Shown piece by piece: positions 48,301 through 60,300 of a stretch of DNA of 64,000 bases. The translations under genes and the position numbers were made by a program. Under the pieces are notes generated by a model, which was not told the DNA's origin, ran no database searches, and saw only the letters and a list, made by a program, of their open reading frames with translations. The stretch covers positions 7,126,598 through 7,190,597 of the forward strand of contig JABBOT010000016.1 of NCBI GenBank assembly GCA_016165875.1, written 5' to 3'. The first letter of the stretch is position 1. Each line of letters opens with the position of its first letter. The DNA comes from Acanthopleura granulata (Eukaryota; Mollusca; Polyplacophora; Chitonida; Chitonidae).

Positions 48301-51300
48301 ATGGTGACCCACCATAAAGACAATCTGTGATTCTGAAGTCGGGTGAATGTTGTCAAAATAAGACTTTGGGGAATTACATGGGTGTGCTACTTGGAGTTTT
48401 CTACTGGACCTTACTTCAGGAAGTACTAGGTGTACTTGTACGGCAATTCGTGGAAGTTGTCGTATCATTTCAAACCAACCTGGTTTTAACTTTGTTATTG
48501 AGAAGAGTGATCTCTGGGAATATTTTCATTAACTTAATGTAATTTTTCAAAGAAATAGATTTTAACAAGCTGTGCGCTTCACATAGGACACTTCAGTGTA
48601 CTGGTTAAAGATTCAGGTAAGCAGGGGTGAGAAGTTTGCTCAAGGATTTCAAGTAGCCTGTTACTTGTATCTCAAGTAGAACTCTGCCCACTAGAAAGAG
48701 AACAAAGATGAATGTAAGAATTTTTCAGTTACATCTATGATTTCATTATTGGTGTCTTTTCCCATGTATTTTTTCATTATTGATGTCTTTTTCCATGTAT
48801 TATTTCATTATTGGTGTCTTTTTCCATGTATTTTTTCATTATTGATGTCTTTTTCCATGTATTATTTCATTATTGGTTTTTTTCCATGTATTTTTTCATT
48901 ACTGGGGTCTTTTTCCATGTATTATTTCATCATTGGTGTCTTTTCCCATGTATTTTTTCATTGTTGATGTCTTTTTCCATGTATTTTTTCATTATTGGTG
49001 TCTTTTTCCATGTATTCTTTTTAGGTGTTTTTGATAAATATTCACGAAAAATAACTCTCATGCAACACTGTTAGTGTAAAAGCTCTTCGTATTTGATCAG
49101 TCGGTTAAAGGGCAAGACTAACAATTTTTGACTGGGTTTCTGTTGTTTCTAGATCTTATTTCATGAACACAAGACCCGGGTACACTTAAATCAGAATTGA
49201 TGTAAGAGAGTGATTAACTAATTTCTAAAACGGAAGTGACACACGTGGTCCATGTAGGCAGTGCAACAACAACACAATATGCTAATGAAGCAGAGGCGTG
49301 CTGTAGCTCTGTGCCAAAATATACATACGTCCATCATATCAGAGACATGTAAACACCACTTAGTCCATCACTTGGGCTAGTTGATCATTGCTTATCGACC
49401 TACACTGTGACACAAATCGCATCCTCATGGGACATGATGGACTCCATAGCTAACCTAGCCCAAACTGTATACTGTGTACTGGTAGTGTTTTGACTGTCGT
49501 ATTTTAGCCAGCGGTCACGACCCTTGGTATCAGGTTGAACACACTTGAACTGTCATCATGTAACTTGTTGTCTATTTATACAGTCTTGCACAAACCTGAT
49601 TGAGTTGTATAGGCCTGAGCTCCTCTCAGCTTCAGTTTCGTGTACCAAAGCTCCCCTGTATTCGTTGATCATCTTATTATCTGAGGTCACAAAGTCAAAT
49701 TCTTTCAAATGTGGCACATACATTCGAATAAAAAGAAATAATAAAAAAATGGAAGAAAAAAAAAAAAAGAATAGGCCCTGGCCTATGTAATACTTGACTC
49801 GGATGAGTAAACATCACAATACATTTATGATATGTTACATTCGCCTATATATAGCTATAAGTGCAAAAGGGGATGGCGGATTGTACCCTCAGTGCCTTCT
49901 TTTATGGATCTGTATTTTGCAAATGTCACAGAATAACAGCGAAAAATTATCATTTTGAGACAATCAGACACCGCCAAATATATTGTTGACAGACGTAAAA
50001 TAAGCACTATACTAATAAAAACATCAAATGGAAAATTAATAAGGATAGTAAGTAAATGTACGAGCAGAACAAGAAGATTAATTCATAATTCCTATATCAT
50101 ACATTCGTGAGACCATGAGCTTGGTTTCCACTTCCTTCGACCGAAACCAAGACGTAGGAATATTAGGCCATCCAGGTTAGTTTTCTTAGTCTCAAGATAT
50201 GATTCACATCTAGAAAGAAATGTCTTCATTGGTGAAGTAAGTTATATCATGGTGTAATTGATTTAAATTATTATTTCAAATAACGTGACCATCATAAAAG
50301 TACACGTTACACAGGTTGGGTGGGATTTAATTGAAGACAGGTAAGTCCTGTTGCCAGAGACCATGTGATTTGTCTAAGTTGGCCATATTCTGTTGAAATA
50401 ACGTTTATTAAAATGACTAATAGGCATGTAGAGGGCTTACCCAAGCGAGACTGTTAGCTGTTACCACACTACATTGAAGGCATGTATAGGCCTAGGTGAT
50501 AGGCTTACGAATACAACACCCGTTCGGAGCAAGGTGTGACCTTAACGTGCAGGTTTATAAGCAGCAATCAACTACGTATACAGCACATAATGCACTTAAG
50601 TGTGCACAGCAAGCAACAGACAACCACACCGTTTAACTTTTGTTGAAGACTACATGTTTTCTACCACTTTGGTGTGCATATCTATGTGCACACTTCTTTT
50701 TCCTTTCTAAAGTTCGTCAGTAACTCGCAAAATGTCTGTGGTTTTACACTGGGCACCCTGGTTTCCTCCACCCATACAATTGACTGCCATGGTACTAGTA
50801 AAAAATTTCTAAGCCTGATATTAAGCAACAATTAAATCAGTAAATAAATGTACAAAGTGACTGTTCCGTACTAAAAGGCACTCTGAGAGCATAAACCTCC
50901 ACCACAGTTCATTGCATAAATACCTGCATGACAGCTAAAGGGACAGTACTCTCCATTTCTGTTCTACTTGTCAGTGGTGAAAGGTCAATAAATATATCGA
51001 TAGTCACTCAGTGCCTCATTTCTCTGACAGTAAGAGCTGTGGGTAGAGGAATCTCACTCTCAGAACTACGTTCTGACACCAGAGTCAGAAAACCAATCAA
51101 TAAATCATTCAGTCAATTGATCAGTTAATCAGTCCCCATTCCTCTGACAGATAACCTCACAGCTAGAGCTGTTAACAGAAGTCCAACACTTAGAACTAAG
51201 CTCTGACATGAATATCAGAAAACCAATCAATAAATCATTCAGTCAATTGATCAGTTAATCAGTCCCCATTTCTCTGACAGGTAACCTCACAGTTAGAGCT

Positions 51301-54300
51301 GTTAACAGAAGTCCAACACTTAGAACTAAGCTCTGACATGAATATCAGAAAACCAATCAATAAATCATTCAGTCAATTGATCGGTTAATCAGTCCATCAT
51401 TTCTCTCCCTCAGGTATCATCACAGCTTGAACTGTGGGCTGAGGAACTCCAGCATCTTGAGCTGTGTTCCGACACCAGCAAGGCTGAGCAGATTCTGCAG
51501 ATGCACAACGACAGTGTGATGCACATGCAGAGCTGCACATTTGAGGTGCTGCAGCGTGGACAGGAGCTCTCTCAGGTAAAGCTGCGTCTATACCTTGGTT
51601 TATACAAGTTTGAATGTAAATTAATTATAAGTTCATAAAGAATGTGTGCTAGATAAATATAGATTTATGTGGGAATCACCACTTTTGGATACATGCATTT
51701 CTAGATACAAGTATCTGGAACTGCATGTATTATAGCTTAGGATACAGGATGTGTGGGTTCAAACCCAGCCCTTGACAGGGAATGTGTAGATTCCTAGGCT
51801 CTCACAGCTTGTGGGGCCTTGGTGACAATAAGTATTGAGTTCATGATCTCAGATCGTAACAATGTATTATGTTTTTGTCCAGGTGTTTGAGACGTCTGGT
51901 GTCTAGTTCATGATCTCAGACTGTAACAGTGTATCATGTTTTTGTCCAGGTGGTTGAGACATCTGGTGTCTAGTTCACGATCTCAGACTGTAACAGTGTA
52001 TCGTGTTTTTGTCCAGGTGGTTGAGACGTCTGGTGTCTAGTTCACGATCTCAGACTGTAACAGTGTATCATGTTTTTGTCCAGGTGGTTGAGACGTCTGG
52101 TGTCTAGTTCACGATCTCAGACTGTAACAGTGTATCATGTTTTTGTCCAGGTGGTTGAGACATCTGGTGTCTAGTTCACGATCTCAGACTGTAACAGTGT
52201 ATCGTGTTTTTGTCCAGGTGGTTGAGACGTCTGGTGTCTAGTTCACGATCTCAGACTGTAACAGTGTATCGTGTTTTTGTCCAGGTGGTTGAGACGTCTG
52301 GTGTCTAGTTCACGATCTCAGACTGTAACAGTGTATCATTTTTGTGTGCAGGTGTTTGAGACGTCCGGTGTCCAACTGATGGCTGACAGCCAGTACGACG
52401 CTCAGACCAGGATACAGGTGCTGCTGGAGTTCTTGCACGAACGCGAGCTGGACCTGGAGAACTTGGCGGAAAGCAAGCGCCTTCAGCTCGAGCAGTGTGT
52501 TCAGCTCAGACATTTTGAAATCGAGGCCAGACAGGTGAGGGAACGTCACATGATGTCGAGTTATTGATGGTGGTGATGGTGTATGTGGTGCCGAGTGCCA
52601 GGGATCACAGTGCTTGTTGACAGTCACAAAACGTGATGAAATAAAACTTTCTGTGACATATTTTTGCAGCGTTTAAATGGAATGTGAGAGAACAACAGTT
52701 ATGCTTCAAAGTTTTTTTATTTGCTCTGCTTTCGAAATAACTGGTGTAATTCATAAAGAAGTAAATGGCTAGGCATGATATTTGAATCTTTAGGTGATCA
52801 TGTAGGGCTGTTCACTAAGCATTAGTTTATTTGCTTACAAACAGATGACCCTTTTAGGTTATTTGTTAATCATTGTTTGCATTTGCTTACAAACAGCTGA
52901 TCAGTTTGGGTTGTTTCTTAAGCACTGTTTATATTTTCTAACCAACAGGTGATCAGTTGGATCCGGAACGGAGAGACGATGCTAACGTCCAGTTTTATGT
53001 GCCCCAATTCTCTACCAGAGGCTGACCAGCTCAAGCAACAGCATGAGCAGTTCCAGATGGCTATAGAGGTCAGTATGACGTACCTGTAATCCTGCACAGT
53101 TCAACGACAGACTTCAGGACTTGGGCATGCCTTGGTACATTTAGTTTAGGGGAATGTTATCTGATTGTCTGATCGGTAAGGTTATGTCCCTGATGCAAAT
53201 TGCGTGTTTTGGATATCTGCCTGACTGAGAGTTGGGTACAAGGTATCATTAATATACAAGGTAGGAATACAGAAAGTTGGCTGAATTGCAAGGGGGAAAA
53301 GGGGTTGAAAAAGAAAGAAATATTAACAGTGAAATACGACAATGTATTGAACTTTGGCTTAGCAAAGTATGTCACTTCAAAAATGCTGAACTTTAGGTGA
53401 AAAACATATGTAGAGTTTCAAACCAAAAGAGAGAAAGAAAAAAAAATTTTTTTTAGAATATTTCAGATTTTTAAAAAAAAAAACACTATTATGTAATTAG
53501 GAACACATGTTGGCTGTTCACTGAGTGTGAAGATAATTCTTCAAAACATACCAATAGTACCAAGTAAGAATTTTGCAGGACATGCACATTTCCAGTCTGG
53601 TTGTGGGTGCATTATGAGATACGAATTAACCTACCAGTCCGTTTCCATACATTTGAGGTATTAAATCAGGACAGAAAGTTTAAGCCGTGCATCGCCTCTT
53701 GCAGTAGACATCTCGAAGTTGTCGATAACTGTTTATTTAATTAATGGTATTGAATATTAATATGTGTTTATAGCTTTTTTTTTTTTTTTTTTTTGGAAAA
53801 GCACGTTATCAATAATCTAGTTTTAATTATCACCACTTCAGTGCATCTCTGTTCTTGAGTTTGGCATAAAATACCAATCAGGTCAATAAATAAAACAGAG
53901 CGTACATGTGTTTCACGTAGCTCTAATATCAGATATATCAGAGAGATGGCAAGAATAGTGAGGTCTCTCGCAACGTAGAACGATGAACACAAAGAGAAAT
54001 AATCTTAACGTTTTTCTGGTAAGGTTCATTTGTTTTCTGCTAGAAAAGTCCGTCATTAATACAATAATCAGAAAAAATGCATTGCATCTGCTGGCTTACC
54101 TTGGTGAAGGTAATGAATTGTTTTGTAAGGCCATGTTTAAGAAGTGTTCGTTGATGTTGCATAAAATGTTTAAAACGGTTCTGTAGTTCATCCGATACCT
54201 TGTACACCTGTTTGAAATAACGTGGCATGTCACAGGCAAGGTCATCCTGTCCAGGAGCAAGACTGAGAATCTTTTGAAGGCCCTTATTCTCTATTCTCTC

Positions 54301-57300
54301 TTGTATCACCTATTCAGTTATGAAATCTGGTGGCAGAGCCATTAACGTTCGAGATACACCAGTAACAGTCCAGTTTATAATCATGAGGTCAGTCAGTTAT
54401 GATTGTCATGCAGAGAGATAATCAGAGGTCAGTTGAATTCTGACTTTCTGTTATTATGCCTCTTCGGAGCTGTCTGCTCAATGCCAGGTAACACCTGTTT
54501 GTTATGGGAGTACAGTTAAGAAAAAGTGCACAAATTTTATTCTGTAGAAAAACAAGATCAGCATTTAAGTAGGGCAACCTCTCACCCATTACCCAATTTT
54601 CTCTCATCATAATGCTGGCTGCTGTCATATAAGTGGAATATTCTTGAGTTCAGCGTTAAACACCAGTCAAATAACTAAATAAATTCCCCTCAGTGAGTAT
54701 TTCAGGCCTAAGCCCTATAGTTGATGACATTGTGTGAGAAAACTGTGTAAGAAAACGTATTCATTACAATGGTCAGTTTAAGTCGAAATTAAGTCCCATT
54801 TCCCCCCGGAAAAACGTACCACAGTTAAATCTATGTAAGTAGGTACATAGGAGTACATCAAACGAATATGTATGAAAGTTCGGCCTAATTGGTGATCCAC
54901 ATTACATGCTATTTTAGCGCAAGGCAGGTGTATCAGCCATTCTGTTGTGTAGCCCTAAGGAGATACATCTTGTCACCTGTGTTGATGGTAGACGTCACCC
55001 TTTGGCGTTTTCTTTTTTAACAGGCAAGACTGATTGTTTTGTATTATAATAGATGGTAATTTATGACAAGTGGCTGAGTTGATTCAAAACAGGTAAAGAC
55101 TCCAGGTGGTATTGGCATATTATAACCTATAATTAAAAATGAAGATCCAGACAAACAAAGGGGGAAGAACGCAATTGTTCAAGCAATCTTTCTTCACCAT
55201 TGTGATTTGTAACATGATTGTGAGACTTTCAGGCAGACAGGCTTTATGCCCCCTCTAAGACCCTGAACAAAAATTCATTTAAGACGGCAGATTTCCGAAT
55301 CATTGTCAGCGGAGAGGAAATCACATCATGGTTGTAATGCTGATGACACTGTTGCTCAGCCAGGTGTGAAAAAAGAAAAGAAAAAAAAAGAAAAAAGAAG
55401 TTATACCTTCATCTCTCCCCCCACCCCCAAATCATCCCCACTCTGAAACAAAAAGAATCTTGTGGAAAACATTGACTGAGAGATAGCTATAGATGTGTTC
55501 ACCTTGGTGTCACAATTTTGCTGTAGGGTTTTGGGGCACGTGGATCTTGAGGTCAAGGGTCAAGAGCAGCAGATCATGGAGATAAAATACATTTATACTT
55601 GTCATGAAGCCTCTCTGTTTTCATTATTGAATGCTGATGACAAAACCGCTCTCCGTGTTAATTCGTCCTGTGTATCCACTTGGGCTAACCGGGTCTCTAT
55701 GTGTGTGTTTAAGTAAGAGTTTTGCGGCAGTCGTCATATCATTAGCTGTCGATCAGGTTTTTAATGCTGGTGATCTGGGTCTGAGTTTAAAGCTTACCAG
55801 AGATGTAAGTTTTGTGAGGGTACCGGTACTAATAGAAGTGTTTAACTGTTTCAGATGTTACCAGTTTGGAGGCAAGTTATAAGGTTTTTTTTTGTCAGCA
55901 CTGGAAGTAGAAAATAACTGTCTGATTCAACTTTGACATGTGCTGAACTGTGGCCAACTTGAGTAGGTTCAGCATGCTGTATAACGGGATCTTTCCTGGC
56001 TTAGATTTTAGAGTGCTATGACCAGGAGCCAAGTTCTCTCAGAACTTCAATAGTCTTTTCTGCACAAGTGTTAAGAAGTGTTCATAATGTGACATGTCGC
56101 ATTGAATCTTGACCTTGATCCCATCATCGAATATGTGTATTTCCTCAATAATTCCACGGCTTTCATGCTGTGAAGTCATGACTTCATACAGGTAGATCAC
56201 CTGTGCTCTTGTTAGTTTTAAATTTGTTTTTATTCACATGTAGTCTTACAGTCACTTCCATGTTTTCTAATATTTTGTTCGGGTTTATTTCTCGTGTCCT
56301 TCCAGAAAACACACATGAGCGTGGTGCAGATTACCCAGAAGGCCGAGGCGATGATCCAGGGCGGCCATTACAACTCGGAGCTGGTGAGAGCGATTGCGGA
56401 GAACGTGACGATGACGTGGCAGCAGCTGATGTACCATGCCGAGGAGAGGCACAAGCTGGTGATGGCCTCCATGAACTGGTACAAGACTGCAGAACAGGTC
56501 AGGAGATTCTCTGATGGGATGAACATGGTGGCCAGTCAGTGGTCTGTGGCAGAATATAGTTGGAAGTTGTGATACATTTAAACTAAAAGCAAAGAATATA
56601 ATGTGAAATGAAGTTTGGACTGTGAACCCATATTAAAATGTACATAAGGGGCGTCCGGGGCTCAGTCGGTTAGCACGCTATCACAGTGCAATGACCCAGA
56701 AAGCCTCCCACCAATGCGGTCGCTGTGAGTTCAAGACCAGCTCATGCTGGCTTCCTCTCCAGCTGTACGTGGGAAAGTCTGCCAGCAACCTGCGTATGGT
56801 CATGGGTTTCTGCCGGGCTCTGCCTGGTTTCCTCCCACCATAATGCTGACCGCTGTAGTATAAGTGAAATATTCTTGAGTACGGCATAAAACACCAATCA
56901 AATAAATCAAATGTACATACGTGAGGCATCACCAGTTGTTTTTTGTAGCATTGGTTGCACTTGTTGCTGGAAAAGTCATGTCTCAGAAAATAATACATGA
57001 CACGTACTTTAAGCATCAAGGTATATATCAGAACCATTCCTATGAAATTGTGGTATTTTCATAAATTTTGCATAAAGTTTTCATACTTCACACTTGATAC
57101 TTTGCATGAAGAAAAACTTTAGCCATGAAGGTGACTTTTCACCTGTTGCCGTAGTATCTGACGAGAATTCTGTGTTGTCCTGTCCTCAGGTGTGCTCTGT
57201 TCTGGAGAGTTTGGATCGAGAGTATCAGCGTGACGAGGACTGGTGCAGCACGGAGCGAGCGAATGCCGCTGACAAAGTCTCGTATCTCCATCAGCTGATC

Positions 57301-60300
57301 ATTAAACACCAGGACCAGAAAGAGGCTTTCCTGAAGGTAGGACAGTTGATTGACAAGAGTCGTCTTCATTTTAAAATCTTGTGACGAGGTGAAACAGCAT
57401 GTACAGGTGTAGCCTCATTTTCTGGATGGTGCTTTATGCATTGCATATACAGGTACTTTCAGTGTTTATTAAAGGGGTGAGTGTGGTCAAGTGGTCAAGG
57501 TGCTTGCCTTTCAGTTGCAAAGAAACAGGAGAAGGAGGAGTTTCAAACCTAGCCTTTTACAGAGATTTTGTGGATTTAATGTTTGTGGAACCTTGGTCAA
57601 AACGAGCGGTCAACAACACTCATGTGGCCGGGTGCCTAGTCTAACATTTGTGGGAAGACCACCTGTAATCAGTAACTTGCCAAAGGTTGGGTTCCAGAGC
57701 AGTACTGTTATGTGCTAGAAATCCAGCCTGCATGGGTTTGGCTATGGCCTGAAGAGGTGGAAGGTTTAGGGAAACGTGGTAGTTTCCTCCCAGGCTGTCC
57801 TGGGTTTGGCTATGGCCTGAAGAGGTGGAAGGTTTAGGGAAACGTGGTAGTTTCCTCCCAGGCTGTCCTGGGTTTGGCTATGGCCTGAAGAGGTGGAAGG
57901 TTTAGGGAAACGTGGTAGTTTCCTCCCAGGCTGTCCTGGGTTTGGCTATGGCCTGAAGAGGTGGAAGGTTTAGGGAAACGTGGTAGTTTCCTCCCAGGCT
58001 GTCCTGGGTTTGGCTATGGCCTGAAGAGGTGGAAGGTTTAGGGAAACGTGGTAGTTTCCTCCCAGGCTGTCCTGGGTTTGGCTATGGCCTGAAGAGGTGG
58101 AAGGTTTAGGGAAACGTGGTAGTTTCCTCCCAGGCTGTCCTGGGTTTCCTCCACCTCCTAAATCATATAAATCATCATGTGAGTAAAAGCATCTTTAGTA
58201 TAACATTATTAATCATGACTGAATTGCATTAAAGTTCAGGACTAAATGTATTAAGTGCCGTTGCAGATTTATCTGTCGCACCTGTCTGACTGGATTCCTC
58301 TCCACTTGTATGTGAGAAGGTGCTCCAGCAACCAGCGACTTGTCGTGGGTTTCTCCCGGGCCCTGCCTGGTTTCCTCCCACCATAATGCTTGCAGTCTTC
58401 TTAGTAGTGAAATGTTCTTGAGAACGGCGTAAAACACCAATCAGGTAAATGAATAAATAAATCTGTCATACAAGTATTGCTGATCAAGTGAAAACGCATC
58501 AGTATGTTGCAAGTGGTACTGTCCAGGCTAGACCATGTGTATGGCTTGAGTGTGGCAGCTTGCAGCCGTAACAGGTAAAATAATCCTGGATTTTCATGAA
58601 CTTGTATTGAAATTGATTGAAACTCTCAAGAGAGGAAGAAATCACCCATTGTCAGCTTTCCCCAGCGTTGTCGCCGTTCATTGTTGGAGGGGATTTCATC
58701 CAATCAATAAGCTTGTTTCTGTTGCCGTTGCAGGCATGCACGCTGGCCAGACGAACTGCAGACACGTTTCTGAAGTATGTGCACAGGAACCTGCACTTCA
58801 TGGGCATGCAGCTGAAGGCGCGCAGCCCAGAGGCCCATGTCAAAGGTGAGGCGATTCTGAAATCTCGAAGGGAAAGGGAAGCTAGGGCTGGCTTATTGTG
58901 GTGGCTTGTGTCTGAAAGCCATCCATAGCACTCTGTATGGGCTGTATAAATGACACTGGATTTCATCAAGGACTATTGACGTTATTGGTTTTACCTGAGT
59001 TCTTTTAATCTTAGTATTTCGATTTGAGGTTTGTTCACATGATGGAAGGATATCCTGAGAACTAGAAAAATATTTGATGACCTTTATGTGCACTTTTAAA
59101 TTGATTCTGTGTGTCAAACTTTCTGAGACATATGTGTGAAATATATGAAAACACGTGTAGAAATATGAAAAATGAATTATGAGCTTCTAAAGCCTACATG
59201 TGATTGATGCACCTCTTTTCCATCTTTACTTTGGGACATGAAACAGTTCTGTTAAGAACAAGTGTCCTGAACTTTTATTGTTAAGAATTGTGGGAAGTCT
59301 AATAAAAGGTGTGCTTATTTTTCCCCTCTCTGCGGTTTTTTGCTAGCCACCCTCGATCAGCTGTTCCAGCAGGAGAACATAGTGCTAGAATTTTGGACTG
59401 TCCGGAAGAAGAAACTTGACCAGTGCCATCAGTATGCTCTGTTCGAGCGTAGTGCTAAGCAGGTAATGTACACACGTGGGAATTGTCGGTAATGTCCAAG
59501 GACAGAAATTTGATAATTGAGAGCATTCTCTTGTCTTCGCTTTTTATTGTAGTGCATATGTATATGGTTACAAGGAACATACAGGTTATAACAAACCCTT
59601 TAAAAGACTAAGCAAGAAATTTGACTTTTGCCTTTGTTTTTTGAAGGCAGTCTAAAAAGTTACGGAATTTCACTGCCTAGTCATGAAAAGTTTGGAAAAG
59701 TTTCGAGCATTTCCTTGGAATGATATTACAAATAATATATGAAGGAGTCCAAAATAGGTTCAGGAGAATGAAGCCTTGTTCATGGAAAAGGCCTGGGAAA
59801 GTGCAGGCCAAGAAAAGAGAAAGATGAATTAATTCTCATAAAGGTGTTCAGTAGATACTTGTAGTGTTGTAGCTTTAAAGTTACAATTCCTTATTTCATC
59901 AAATCATAGTAAATCTGATACCTTGACTCTTTGGTAGAAAATGCCATTCTTTGAAAGCTTTTGAATACCGAGTATAAAGGTTCATAGGTGATGGATAAGA
60001 AACTAAATTTATGGTTATGGCAAGGATAACTTACCTGCTTAAAATAACAGCGCTTGACAATATTTCAAAAAGTTATTACAGGTACAAAAGTAACATCTCA
60101 TCAGTAATATTATAGGTATCTAATACAAACAGTAATCAGTTAAAAGAGAATTATCTCCTCCACTCACCAGTTAATCCTGTTTCCTCGTCTTAAACCGGAG
60201 AAACAAACAAAATCCTTTAAAGAAGAAATGATCCTCAGACAAAAGACACCAGAAACACTCTGTTTTTGTCGGTACGGTGCGGAGCAGGACAGTATGCATG

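Larger units (their letters stand above)
44041..51413 (+). other. Intron 16 (7.4 kb)
   Basis: Contains a SINE-A head (44221-44322), a SINE-B-like piece (45300-45440), an inverted SINE-A (46146-46320), a 149-bp duplication (47572-47840), a 31-bp array (48739-49020), a SINE-like tail (50740-50850) and partial exon copies (51031-51413). Between 49080 and 50640 I see only AT-rich sequence with a poly-A run at 49755. Confidence 0.85.
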
